Source of the DNA: Phoronis australis
Taxonomy: Eukaryota; Phoronida; Phoronidae
Direction: 5' to 3'
NCBI GenBank assembly: GCA_002633005.1
Contig: NMRA01001046.1
Span: 1 to 64,000, forward strand
Length of the DNA: 64,000 bases
In this document: piece by piece, positions 12,966 to 24,271 of the stretch
Layout: every line of letters begins with the position of its first letter
Numbering within the stretch: position 1 is the first letter of the stretch
Program-made: the position numbers and the translations under genes
The notes under the pieces: model-generated
Seen by the model: the letters and a program-made list of their open reading frames with translations, nothing else
Databases searched by the model: none
Told to the model about the DNA's origin: nothing

Positions 12966-13056
12966 GTATGCGCGCGGGGGGGCGGTGTCCCGAAGGGCCC
13001 GGCGGGCGGGCGGCGGCCGGTGCCGCTGCCGCGGCGGGAGCCCGCCGGAGTAGGCA
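12966..13056. other. GC-rich, CpG-dense block
   Basis: About 90 bp of almost pure G and C (GGGCCCGGCGGGCGGGCGGC and similar) in otherwise AT-rich DNA. It does not continue a convincing coding frame. It could be a CpG-island fragment near the divergent promoter region or foreign/misassembled sequence. Confidence 0.5.
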
Positions 13057-13839
13057 AAGGCCGGGTCTGCCGAATTTATTCAGATTACCCTGCCGTACTT
13101 AGTCAATTACCTACACGTAATGCTCTTTTACTTAAAATATTTTTCGCTGAAAATGAAAGATTCACTTGTCAGCTACCTGCGGCACCATAGGCTATATGTA
13201 GCACTAGAAAAAGCTAGGTACCCGGTAGGCCTACGGCACCGGTAACAAGTCTTACTGTTTATAGTATCGAGTGTTTAGTTTTTTTAAACCATCTCGTTCC
13301 TCGTAATATGCTTAATAACACCAGAACCATTCAATATTACCTATATTTACGTTTGGCCACATACGTTTTGATAAAGTCGTGCGGCACTAACCGTGCCACG
13401 TGTCCGTGCAATAATCAATTTAAAGGGTTCATACGGTCAAGTGGCCGTAACAACCATCGTCGAGTGACCAAAACAGAATTAGGCCTACTTTTTCGGCTGG
13501 AATTCCAAAGTTTCAACACGATCAACCACGATTTAAGCTGGGTAAGTTATGTACGTGAAATTACCTTTTCAAAGGATAATTTCATTGAATTAAAATTACT
13601 ATTTCAAAAAACTAAATAAACGTAATACACTGGAGAGCATCATTTTGGTAATTAACATCGTTCTCCTCATAATAAACGAACATTTTTTGCCACTCGGCTT
13701 TTGTTGTCACTCCTTCCTCAAATTTGCCCGTTCACGACAGTTCGTAAACAATGCCTTATGAATCAATTATTTTAATAACAGTGGTAACTGCGGTAGAGTT
13801 CTGTTTTCACTATTGTTTGGTGTAAAACTAACATAACCT

Positions 13840-14025
13840 TACCGGGAATTTCCGTAAATAAGCCCATGGGCGTGTATTCGGAAAATTCATAAATATACCC
13901 CCAACTGTCTAGACACTTGACACCCGCAAGTTGTAACACCAAATAAACATCCAATTGTCATAATTTTCCGAATAAACGCCCATGGGTGTTTCATCGGGTG
14001 GGCTTACCTACGGAAAACCCCGGTA
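13840..14025. mobile_element. Small inverted-repeat (MITE-like) element
   Basis: It begins TACCGGGAATTTCCGTAAAT and ends with the inverted counterpart CTACGGAAAACCCCGGTA. Inside, GCCCATGGGCG and TATTCGGAAAATT on the left are matched in inverted order on the right. The arms are about 50-60 bp with a short centre and no coding capacity, typical of a miniature inverted-repeat transposable element. Confidence 0.7.
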
Positions 14026-15864
14026 GAAAAACACGTGCACGTAGTTCAACATAATTACCTGTTGACAATTTTTAACAAATAAATGCAAAAAAGCAGTTAA
14101 GTACTTGAAGCTGATTTAACTCAAACTTTGAAGCTACTGACAGAGCGTCTCAGAAAATTTGTCCGGGTCTATTGGTCGATTCCCAGGATGACAGCCTGTT
14201 TTAAAGGTCGGGGTTCCAGTTTATCGGACTTGTTAGCTGTTGTGAATTTGCGTTAGTCTGTTTTCGACTCCGGGATATCTGTTTTGCACCTGGATTTCAA
14301 TTTTGATGGAACACCTTGTCTATGGCGCGCGTACTTCTGATTGATTCCGATGACACGGCCCGGCGTCTCTGGCATTTGTGGACAGGCTACTTCTCGTTTG
14401 CACGTACGGAACAAAACTATTATACATGTATGTACATGTAGTTTACTCAACCCGCGCGTACAAGCTAGGGCCGGGTCAAGCAATAATTGGTCGGACATCA
14501 AAACCACTTGCTCGGATTTCAAAATCAGCTGTAAGCCTATAGTGGCTGGACTGCAATCCCCAATGTTAGTTTTGGGTGCAGCCAAATTGTTTTCGGAGTA
14601 AGACACGCGTTTTGAAGTCTGGACAACACGTTTGATCACCGGTCATTTCAAATGATTTTGCAAACCAGACAAATGGTTTTGAAGTCCGGGTGAAGAGTGT
14701 CTTTGAAGTCCGACCACTTGTTGACCGCCAACCCCTCTCTTTCGAGAAGTGTGTTACCAATTTTCTTCCAGTAACCAGCTTAATTTCCAGGATGGTGTCT
14801 TTGGTAATCTAGGAATTTCAGCTTTTGACACAAATGTACTCCTCGATCCGACCTTTCCCCCAGTCGGCACTATGTGGGTCTACAATCGTGCTTTGCGCGA
14901 TTGTTTAGGAGACAAAATGTTGCACCACCCGCCTCATGATATCCTAGATCCACCACTGTACTACACGTAACTTTGAGAAGTTTTTTTTTAGTTAGGCCTA
15001 ACAGTTTGTTTTCTCAAACTATATTTACTGCAAAAATTACACGTGTATTTCTGAACTTTCCACTGTCTCCCAAAATTAGCTTGAATCCGCTACCATTCAC
15101 TGAAACTCGGACGAGACGATTAGCCCACACTCGGCTAGAAAAAAAAAACGATTTGTTACGATGCAACACACCTGTAGGTCTTTGATTTGATTTGGTCGCG
15201 TTGTTTTTATTTTCTATTTTTGTCTTTCAAACTTGCTAAATCGCTTCTCGTAATTGCATATACATGTAACAGAGAAGATCCAACCGAGCTCACGACCAGA
15301 CTCGTTGGTCTTGCAAGTCCGCACTCTTAATGTATGTTCAGATCTAGTCGAGCTGTGGGTCGAGGGGGTCGTGGATCGAGGGGATCTTGGTGTGTGGGGT
15401 CGAGAGGGTTTTAGAACAATGCCTAACAGTTTGCTAGCAGTGATTTGGAAGTGGACTCAACGTTTGTTATTTGCTAAGAGCGCGATCTGTCATTTTTCTG
15501 CTAACTCAGAAACCACGTCTCGTCTGCGCACAGTGAAGACGTTGAGGCCAATTTTATAGTGATTCACGGTCGTAACCCAAAAGCTTGCTTCTTAAGCGGA
15601 ACGTCGGTTTATGGCAGCATTAAACTTGTTAGTCAGGGATGGGAGTTGAGGACAGCCAAGTGCGCGGGATAAATGGTGCTCAGAAATGAGATCAAAATGA
15701 CACCTGTGTCATCCAAAACGTAGGGGAGGATAAATTAGAAACAGTTCTGTAATAAGGGTCACTTTTTTCGCTCGCGTCTAGTGTCAAGCGTGCACTTAGA
15801 GTGCATGCCTGCCACTGCTATTAATGTACATTGTTTGGTAAAAACCCAGTTCAATGAGTGGATT
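14026..15864. other. No gene recognised
   Basis: AT-rich sequence. The words TTTTGAAGTC and GGTCGGAC recur in both orientations between 14480 and 14730, suggesting a further decayed inverted-repeat element. A short GGGTCGAG-rich stretch lies at about 15355-15410. No supportable exon was seen. Confidence 0.4.
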
Positions 15865-16357
15865 CATAGACTAGTAAGTGGACAGCCAACTCCGTAGATT
15901 TTTAATGGACAAAGTACACCTGTATGTGATCTTACACATAAGCCGTCACGTCATTATTCACTAGTGACACCTGGCAAAAATAGCAAGCAAGACTTCCGTC
16001 AAGTACGTCGTCTGCTAACCGTGGTTGGCTGTTGTGTGGTCGTTTTTTTTTCGGCCACACAAGCCAAATGTAAGTTTCTAAACACTGAAGTTTGAATTTT
16101 GCAATTACATGACCAGTAGCATTGCCAAAGGTACTCACGATACCAAAAGTTCTACTATTGGAACACTTTGAACAGCGTTTCAATGTCCAAATTAATTTTT
16201 TCGTTGTAGGCATACTTGACAGTAAAATAGATGCGAGAATTTCCCATCGCGATATTCTAACCGGGAACTGAAATTAGTAATCTAGGAGGGTAGCACCTCC
16301 TCTACGAAAATACGCAAGAAACTTTCGGAGTTGCGAATCCATTGTCAAAAATCTATG
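15865..16357. mobile_element. ~490-bp dispersed inverted-repeat element, copy 1
   Basis: Bounded by CATAGACTAG on the left and AAAATCTATG on the right (short terminal inverted repeats). The body contains GTGACACCTGGCAAAAATAG and AAGTACGTCGTCTGC. Related copies lie at 23257-23657 (same orientation) and 62600-62776 (reverse orientation, partial). No transposase is encoded, so this is probably a non-autonomous DNA element. Confidence 0.7.
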
Positions 16358-18340
16358 GTGGATTTCAGTGTTTTTGTCAAAGCACAAAGTATAGAACTAA
16401 TGCACGTGGGACTTAAAACAGACAGGACGCGAGACTAAGTAAAATTGCCCGTAGGATTATATTAAAACATGTCATGCTAAACAAGCACGTGAGTTGACCT
16501 CTATATCCCACGTGAATTGTTACAGATTCAAGCCAATTTATTTTTTTTAGTGCGCGATATGCTAACGTCAATGTATACTTAACGAAAGAAGTTTATGATC
16601 TATCAGTAAGTTCATTTGATGTATGTTGCGCTTGCTGGGTGCTATCAAAACCAGTGTTCGGCAATCGCCAACTCAACTGTCAAGCTCAAGTTGTCTCATT
16701 TATTCGTTTTGATTGAGTGCATGCATGTACACACGGGACACACTCGATATTCTGTGTTAGCGTATGCTTTGAAATGGTTTTAAGGCTAGATATTTCAATA
16801 TTTTTTAAATTCACATCTTATGATTGCCCTCAAATCTTTATATCAACACTAATTGTTTTTCGACAAGTAATGCTGAAAAAAAGAACTTCCTGATACTTGA
16901 TGCACAAGCACCGTGCACAAATTAAACAAACGATTTGAAACTCACTTGTGAAGCATCGAGAGAAAGAAAATGACGTTTCCGTGTACATGTCCTATGAAGC
17001 TTTAGTGCACAGCTGTTCAGTCAATGCAGTGATATCAAAAATAAACAAGAAGTTCCTCGTACACAATACACACGCAGTTTTAAGCTTCACCTAATGTTTG
17101 GCGAGATGACACAAGGCGTAATTTTGGTGTTGGAGTAGCCGGCCAGCTAGCTGTATGAAGACTATCGACCACCCTGAGCGAGTTTTTATTTTCATAAAAA
17201 CAGCTGATGGAAATAATGGCGTTCTTTACGATATGCATACATTAAGTTCACACAAAAACTGCAATTGACTAATCAAATATATTTTTGAACCAACGTAGCA
17301 TCTTTATCGTCGCAAATGCAAAAGTTCAACTTATTGGTGAGAAGTGCACGATTGAGTTTAAAGCATGTTTTTCTTAAACGATGTGCCACTAAAAGTTTTC
17401 TTAAATCCGGTTCATGTAAATTTCTCTTTTTAAGTAGGTACTCGTTTGGGGACGTTTTTTGGGGTATAATGTTTATAAATATCCAATAGATGTCAACATA
17501 AGCCTAGGGTTTACTATTAAAAATCAAACGTAAGTTTTTAATTTGGATGTAAACTAGTATGCAAGCACATTCATTCACGCGTAGAGCAGGCCTAGCCGCA
17601 TTTAACGAGCCACATATTGTACCAGTGCGTATGATTTATTTATGGGGTGCGGGAGGAGTTTCAATCTCAAGCGTGGTTTTCCTCACTTTGTTAGCGTACA
17701 TGTATAAGCGAAAGCGCCTGATTCCGTATATAGGCGTAGCTTCGAATGTAAGCTCATGAGCCTCTAGAAATCACTCGCGTATACGGTAAAAACTTGATAC
17801 TTTTCTGCAACTGAATTTCGTATGAAAAGTTGACACTTAAAAAATACTAGTAACTTTCGCAGAAACTTCAATTCTGACACATGTATGAATGTTCAGATTG
17901 ATTTGCAATGCAAACATACACGTAGAATATTTAACAACGAGGCACAGCAAATCGATCATCACTTGACGTCCCACTCGGCTCGGTCGGAAGAGATTTAGAG
18001 GTCTAAAGCTTCGAAAATTTGGACACAAACATTACTGTACGCGTTTCTATACATCTGCAAATGACGAGTGGTGATGTCATAATGTAGGAATTACCGTAAC
18101 AGTGTTTAGGCCCTAGAGACGTCGTTTGATGATTGTTATATTAAAATGCTGCGTGCGCGAAAACCCCCACACTCTGAAAATGATGCCACTCGGCAATTAG
18201 AATTTTTGAAAAATAGAAAAGGGTAAGATGCATAGATGACTCGTTTAAAGAAGCATCATCGATCAACGAATTTTTCTGATTAGCTGTGCAGCATATGTTT
18301 AGACAACTTAGGCCTACATTAATCAGGTACTGAGCAGTTA
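16358..18340. other. No gene supported; one membrane-like open frame
   Basis: The only open frame worth mention is plus strand 17559-17759. It contains a hydrophobic run (about residues 27-47, ending LLAYMYKRKR) and then GTAAGC at 17748, which would be a phase-0 donor. That phase does not join the phase-1 exons downstream. I do not annotate it as a gene. Confidence 0.35.
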
Positions 18341-18349
18341 CTTAAACTG

Positions 18350-18600
18350 GCTACATTTGACCGTCTACTACCATTTTATTAAGTGTATTAATTAAAAGTA
18401 CACATGACCGTCGACCATTTTGTTAATGATATTAAGTTCACTACACGCGACCATCCACCAGTTTGTTAAATGTAGTAAATTGACTACATGCATTTGTCTA
18501 CCATTTTGTTAATTTTATTTAGCTGACTACATTAGACCGTCCAGCATTTTGTTAAGTATAGTAATCTGGCTACACGTGACCGTCTACCATTTTGTTACAA
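18350..18600. repeat. ~44-bp tandem array, 6 copies
   Basis: The word GACCGTCTACCATTTTGTTA, with variants, recurs at about 18359, 18406, 18449, 18494, 18534 and 18577, with TACA/ACTACA before it each time. One further unit (GACTACATGTGACTGCCCAC) reappears at about 18972. The array is split by the element at 18601-18900. Confidence 0.8.
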
Positions 18601-18900
18601 GATTACAAAACCCGGCCTTGGCCTATGTTCTCAAAACGACGCTCCCATACAGTTCTCTGAAACAAAGTAATGCTCTCTAACCCTCGACAAACTTCAAATG
18701 TTTGGGGGAAATTTTGAAAACTCCTTTCAAAGTCTACTAAACGGGCAAGCGTGACATATGCTTTTAGCGAATTACACGGCAACTGTGGAAAAGGCCTCCC
18801 TGCACCCCCGACAACAATATCCAATCTGTGAGATTTTAGTTGATTCCTGTCTTTAAGTTGGAAGATTGATGCCAATAATGCATGTGCAGGTGGCAGAACG
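18601..18900. mobile_element. Dispersed ~300-bp repeat, copy 1 of 3
   Basis: It shares landmarks with 33915-34195 and 63739-63955. These are an AACCCGG start, GGGGGAAATTTTGAAAACTC CTTTCAA, AGCGAATTACACGGCAACTG, an AATATCCAATCTGTGAGATT region, and then GATTCCTG. It lies inside the 44-bp tandem array, so it probably inserted there. No coding capacity. Confidence 0.65.
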
Positions 18901-18984
18901 AGGTTTGGTGGTAATCATCAAAGCTAGGTTTAAACTTTAGTATCCTTTCTACATACTGTACAGTAATTAACCGACTACATGTGA

Positions 18985-20155
18985 CTGCCCACCATTTCAT
19001 TAGAGGAGCATGCCACCCCAAAAACAACCTAATTTGTATCAATTTAGATCGAGTGGTTCTACTCCACAAGGACATGTACGGTTGCGTTACCTGACACCTG
19101 ACGGCAGGCGGAGGTGTTGAAATTATCCAATGACGTCATCGGTTTCACACGCAGTCTGTTCAGCAGTTCACAACACGGGATACTGGTGTCAGCTTATCGT
19201 TTGAAGTCATCATTTAACAACAATAAATCATCAAACTACGATGTAAAACCTTTAAAAATACACCGAATTCTTATAAAAACGTGTTTTTTTTATTTCTCTC
19301 TTATGGATTTATTGGTATTTGGATACCGTAGCCTACCGAAGTTTGGCAGGCCAATAAGGTCCGTAGCAGGAGTTTGGGGTCTGTTCGGAGATAATTTCGA
19401 AGGATTTTTCCGTGAGATACTTACAGGAGAACATAGATCTGTGTTGTTTAGACTTCTGATTTTTTGAGTTCTAAACACAAAACGCTTGTCATCCTGGCCA
19501 GTGGCTCGGAGCCCGATCAGGCCCTTCGCGGCCGCCGCCGGGGCCGGATTGACTGTCCCGGCCAGTGGCTTGGAAACTGTGATCAGACATCGCGAATATA
19601 AACCAGCCAAAGTTCAGTGGAAACTAAACTTCTAGTCAAGAAAATACTATACTAGTGAGCCAAAGTAATTTGCACGTGATTATGTTGGTGAATTAGCCAC
19701 AAAACTGCAAATCTACTTAATCGTCGGGGGCCGCGAATTCAGATTCCGTTTTGGCCACAGCACCGTCAGGGCAGAAGTTGTACATTGACAATGATTATTT
19801 GAGTAATGTAAATGTAAATAAAGATTTGACCTTAACACCTGGCCGTGGCATGGAAATGGAGTTGTTTTACAACAGTTTCTGCCAGCAAACACTAAATCAG
19901 CATGAGCTCACACGGCCTCGGTGTCCCGTCAATTAGTTTTATTGCAGCTAAAGCCGGTAACGCAGTGATTTATTCATTGCTAGATTCTCAAATCATTTGC
20001 ACTCACGAACACTCAAAAGGCATTACAAATTGCATCTAATGAGCCAGACTTTCTCTCATTTTTATATAATATTGGTTAAGGTGAGAATAATTCATTTTGA
20101 AACAGAACGCTCAGTAATAAACGCCAACATGGTAACCGTCGCAATCCTGACTTAG
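18985..20155. other. No gene recognised
   Basis: A GC-rich patch at about 19493-19590 contains GGCCAGTGGCTCGGA and, about 60 bp on, GGCCAGTGGCTTGGA (a short direct duplication). The start exon of the large Ig gene may lie in this stretch or further upstream, but I could not find a convincing ATG exon ending in phase 1. Confidence 0.4.
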
Positions 20156-20275
20156 GACGAGCTAGAGCTCACCAGTCCCGACTTCGCAGGTGGATCGAAC
20201 AGGAATACAGTGATGAAGAAATACTACAGAGGCGCCGTGAACAAGCTCAGACAACGGAACGTATGAAGTTATTTG
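20156..20275 (+). CDS. Candidate upstream exon: basic, charged segment
   Basis: A 120-nt frame is open between a good acceptor (CTGACTTAG|GA) and a consensus donor (G|GTAAGC), phase 1 at both ends like the Ig exons. It encodes about 40 residues dense in Arg, Glu and Gln (for example RRWIEQEYSDEEILQRRREQ), probably helical. Its strong positive charge suggests a cytoplasmic position next to a membrane. The start of the protein is not visible. It could belong to the Ig gene because phase and spacing fit, but this is inference; a separate gene is possible. Confidence 0.45.
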
Positions 20276-21161
20276 GTAAGCCGGCATTGATCGTCAGACA
20301 CTGTCGACGTCTGCAGGCCACAGTCACGGAGATATTTCATGGCCTCATACTTGCAATTTACAGCGTACATTTAATTCTTCACTACCATGAACCACTTTCT
20401 AAGCATTTCGGACTCTTGAGGAAGTAAAAAAAAAACGATATACCCGCTTTCCTCGCAGTTGCTAAGTTCGGACAAGCGGGAACGATGCACCGCAACATAG
20501 CGGCATTCACTCTGCATATGAACCATTAACGTCGCTAGCGTCTTTTCTCACCTTCCTCACAGGTTAGCGCTACACCTCTTGGCAAGGTAAGGTCGACCGT
20601 ATGCGAGGCGATGTGGATATAGACCGATTAAGACCGCAAAAAAAGACTAATTAAATCGGATGGCATTCTCTTTTAAGTATGCAAAATGTAGTAAGCACTA
20701 TGACAATAGTTCAAAAAAAAAACTTGCTCCTCTGTTTTACTAAAATTTCCACATATATATAATATGGCACATCAATGTCATGGTCTGTTCGATGCATTTT
20801 GTACATTTGTCCCTTGCCTTCTATGCGCAGGTTGTGGGTGACCTTCGCATAAGACAACAGAAAATGCTGTCGATATGTCATTTATTAAGGCTACGTGGAC
20901 ATATTTTCTTCGAAAATAACGACCAGCTACCTTCGTCAGACTAGATCCGCCAGGGATATGATTGAGCGTGCGTGCACACACAGTCAAGCATCTAAACGAA
21001 GACCGAAGTTTTTATTTGAAATGTGACTGTCGGCAACATTTTTGATATTTTGGGGCATGGCCGTCCTTTGTGCTAACAGTATGGGTAAAGACTGATATGA
21101 ATGTTCAATGAAACGTTAAAAGAGAAAAAATCCTCTTAACTCGATGCATACTTATTTCCAG

Positions 21162-21224
21162 TGACACTCAGGGCCACGCTGGTTCATGAAGCCGTCTTTA
21201 TAGCAACCGCTATTGTGGGGATTG
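21162..21224 (+). CDS. Candidate upstream exon: short hydrophobic (membrane?) segment
   Basis: A 63-nt exon candidate lies between TTATTTCCAG and G|GTATGT, phase 1-1. It encodes TLRATLVHEAVFIATAIVGI, a modest hydrophobic stretch that joins to NVTTVSIASI of the next candidate exon. Together they could make a membrane span of about 20 residues with an N-glycosylation site just outside. It is too short to be convincing alone; the fit of both splice sites and phase is the main support. Confidence 0.4.
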
Positions 21225-21902
21225 GTATGTGCCCAAATTTGAGGCGAAATCATTAACATTATCTGTCAATTGTACCTTAGAGTTTGATGCGCATTCTAAA
21301 GGCCATTTGTTGTACATGCATAATGTCATCAAATTGTATGCACAGTTTTGTAAAACTAGTGATAAACTGAATTTGCAATTTGCCATGTTAAGCTGCCTAA
21401 ATAAAATCGAATTTGTCCCTTACTCTCTGAAATCTGTGTCACAACATTTCGTAGCGTGATATAATTCCCTCCCCCTAACCAAATCAAGTCACAAGAATGC
21501 GAACGTGCAACAATTGCAAATTCGCAATTTTAGGTTTGGGCAAACTTGACATTAACATTTTAAGCATTCTTTGAGACGTTGCTGGTTTTTGATGCTCTTG
21601 GGATGGGAATAGAATCCCGTTATGGTCAGGAATATCTTGACACCTATTGTATGAAAGTAAAAACCGATCCTCGTATTTATCCAGCTAATTAGGGTGAAAC
21701 CTTGCTTGAAATAGTTCTTTCGAACGGCGTTGAAACTAATATTTGATGACGCGGAACTACATGTAGCAATCTGACGCATTTTGTTCCGAAAGTCAAAGTT
21801 TTCGTTGCTTTCCAAATCAACTACTGTTCCAGTTGGCTTACAAATTACTTTACACAAAGCGAAATCTCAAAACTAAAAAATAACGTAATGAGGAATCTTT
21901 AG

Positions 21903-22006
21903 GACATGTACAAAGATTCTGCAATTGCTACCGCAAGCATTATATTTGCCATCGGCATTATCGTTTTGATTCGCAGTAGCTTAGTGTCAGAAGAAGTGGA
22001 GAATAG
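21903..22006 (+). other. Hydrophobic open frame, possible alternative membrane exon
   Basis: From ATG 21906 the frame reads MYKDSAIATASIIFAIGIIV and then LIRSSLVSEEVEN before a possible donor at 22007 (AG|GTTCGT). The hydrophobic core resembles that of 21162-21224 (shared IATA). However, the implied phases (0 in, 2 out) do not fit the 1-1 chain, and the frame has a stop immediately upstream. It may be an alternative first exon, a relic or chance. Confidence 0.2.
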
Positions 22007-22035
22007 GTTCGTCATTGGTCTCTAGGTGGCATTGA

Positions 22036-22232
22036 AGTATAAGATGATCACAAACTTAGAGACGTGGTGGGTTGTTTTCAGATGTTTCGACCTGGTCCGT
22101 CACGTCTTTGTCATTGAATGAGCGAAAGGCGGGAAATCCCTTATTCATTGATAAAGACCTGTTGGACCACGTCGAAACGTCTACAAACAACCTACCACGT
22201 CTCTAAGGAAGTGAACACCTTATACTACAATC
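22036..22232. mobile_element. MITE-like inverted-repeat element
   Basis: The arms are about 85 bp: AGTATAAGATGATCAC, then CTTAGAGACGTGGTGGGTTG, then TTTCGACCTGGTCC on the left. These are matched in inverted order on the right by GGACCACGTCGAAACGTCTA, CAACCTACCACGTCTCTAAG and GTGAACACCTTATACT. The centre is short and no protein is encoded. Confidence 0.75.
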
Positions 22233-22281
22233 TTTGAATCGTTTGGAGATGCACATTATTTTGTTTGGCATTTTATAACAG

Positions 22282-22389
22282 CGAATGTTACGACTGTGTC
22301 CATCGCAAGCATACCAACAGCAACGAATCCACCGACACAGACAAGTGCAGTCACCTCACCAATCATTACGAGCACAACACAACCTTCAA
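22282..22389 (+). CDS. Candidate upstream exon: Thr/Ser/Pro-rich stalk
   Basis: A 108-nt exon candidate lies between ATAACAG and A|GTAAGT, phase 1-1. It encodes 36 residues, more than half of them Thr, Ser or Pro (SIPTATNPPTQTSAVTSPI), and begins NVT, a sequon. This composition is typical of an O-glycosylated stalk between membrane and globular domains. The next exon in the same phase is the first Ig domain at 23900. The acceptor has a weak pyrimidine tract, hence moderate confidence. Confidence 0.5.
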
Positions 22390-23256
22390 GTAAGTGTGAC
22401 TACAAACTGTGTTCAAAAAGCCTGTGACAAGAACACTGACGTTCACCGCGATCAATCGGTGGATTTTGTTGAACGAGAATGACCGAGGCGTTTTATGTGG
22501 TAATATAAGTAGGTTTTTATTGAGAATCAAAGCCAACATCAAAATGAAAAGTCGTTCTGTTGGTGAAATGTTCTTACGTTATAGAAAGAAAGGGTGTATT
22601 TCATGGAGATAAAATGTTAATAATGCAACTTTACACAACAGTTCATTTATTAACAGAGAGAGCAACTTTGTATAAGGTATCTTACAATTAGTAACCAAAA
22701 TTTGAGACGTACATGTATGTATGTATGTAACGGGTGCATGTGAGTATTTTCAGTAACCTAAATATAAGACGGATATAACGGCTACACGTGAATATTTTCA
22801 CAAAGCTTGGCGTCATTTGGTATACTTAACAGATCATTATGTGCAGTTTTCTTCTGAAAAGTTTAATTTATGTTAAAAACACTAGATTTTGTTTACCAAC
22901 ACTTCAGCACATTGCAGAATCAGATAAGGCTAAACCTATACATGTATTAACGTTGGCGATCTTGCATTTAAAAATGACTACCTACACATCTTTTGATAAA
23001 ACATGTTCGGACTCAGTGCTTGACATTTAGGTTGATGTCAAGTCGCATTTGGGGACCTGACAATAATCCCAGATCGCCAAAACGAGGGTGGCAAACGAAA
23101 TCGGTGGTGGCCAAAACTGACGTCGGAACCGTTGGCTAAAATGGGGAGGGGGTTGCCGCACTCCAATCTGAGAAAGTTCCGACGCATACATATACCTAAT
23201 CAATTTCTTCCCTTTAGCTTATGTAACATTCCTCTTGACACCTTAGACTACATGTA
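22390..23256. other. Intron sequence, nothing recognised
   Basis: AT-rich. Contains the short microsatellite GTATGTATGTATGTAA near 22714. No exon was supported. Confidence 0.5.
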
Positions 23257-23657
23257 TACCCTGTAGTACATGGACCACCAACTCCGTGTATTTTCATTGG
23301 GCGAAACTCGTGATACTACGTGGCGTCACTATTCATTAGCGACACCTGTCAGGCATAACACGTTTTACTTCCGACAAGTACGTCGTCTGCCAATCATTTC
23401 GCAATTACATGAATACTAGCACTGCCACAAATACTCACGATACCAAGAGTTGTACGACTGGAAGACCTTGAACAGTGTTTCCATGCCGAAATTATTTATT
23501 TTTTTTCGTTGTACTGAACACTAAAATAGATGCAAGAATTTCCATGCCACAATACAGTAACGGGATGCTGAGTTTGCTATGTTTAGAGGGTGGCGGCTCC
23601 TCTAGGATATTACGCAAGAACATGTTGGAGTTGCGAATCTGTTGTCTATAATCTATG
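23257..23657. mobile_element. Dispersed inverted-repeat element, copy 2, ending in a long hairpin
   Basis: It matches 15865-16357 through CCAACTCCGTGTATTTTCAT, GCGACACCTGTCAGGCATAA, AAGTACGTCGTCTGCCAATC and the terminal GAATCTGTTGTCTATAATCT. Its right end is the left arm of the hairpin at 23585-23736. Confidence 0.65.
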
Positions 23658-23736
23658 CTGACACCATAGACTATAGACAACAGATTCGCAACTCCGATAT
23701 ATTCTTGCGTAGTATCCTAGAGAAGGCGCCACTCTC
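23585..23736. repeat. Long hairpin, ~70-bp arms
   Basis: The left arm (23585-23656, containing CAAGAACATGTTGGAGTTGC) is repeated in inverted orientation at 23665-23736 (GCAACTCCGATATATTCTTG) around a loop of under 10 bp. Two inverted ends of the same element family appear to be joined head to head here. Confidence 0.8.
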
Positions 23737-23899
23737 CTAATTTACCAACTTCAGTTTCCGGTTTGTGTCTGCTGCTACACGTAGCTTTACTTTCAAATGA
23801 AATGTCAAGAGTAATTATGAACAGGGACTGATTTTAATTGAATATAGCTTTCAAAATCAACACGGTTACCTCAACACTGTTACAACGCATTTCTTTCAG

Positions 23900-24271
23900 T
23901 TGCTGGGTTTCGCATCACACTGACTGGTAATGTCACGTCCGCAGCCATATCACCGAATTCCTCGTACCCGCTAACCTATGGAGCCAATTACTACGTAGCT
24001 TGTGAAACAAACTTCATTCAAGTAGGCGCCACATTTGAGTTCGGTTTTGTGATCACACAAGGAGGCAATTGGTCTATTACCAATCACTCAGAGATGTCTA
24101 GGTTTGGCGCTGGAGCTTTGACAGCACCTCCATATCCGCCGAACAACCTCGCGAATTACTCGGCATCCATAACGTTCACTGCCAACGAAAGCATACACCA
24201 CCGGGAAATAGCTTGCAGAATTAGCGGTGTTTCTGGTACTTTGATGAGAGCCTTTAAGGTGCATTTGAGTG
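23900..24271 (+). CDS. Ig domain 1 (class A) exon
   Basis: 372 nt, acceptor TTTCTTTCAG, donor G|GTGAGT. It encodes one Ig domain starting AGFRITLTGNVTS. The strand-b cysteine is in YYVACET and the strand-f cysteine in SIHHREIACRIS, about 70 residues apart. In place of the strand-c tryptophan it has phenylalanines (FEFGFVI). The FTANESIHHREIAC block is the class A signature. It is the first domain of the array; unlike later A exons its linker reads IAG, not YGP, because the preceding exon ends in A. Confidence 0.9.

Noticed and set aside
17559-17759. Open frame with a membrane-like run, considered as first exon of the Ig gene
   Set aside because: Its only good donor (GTAAGC at 17748) is phase 0, which cannot join the phase-1 exon at 20156, and there is no second line of support.
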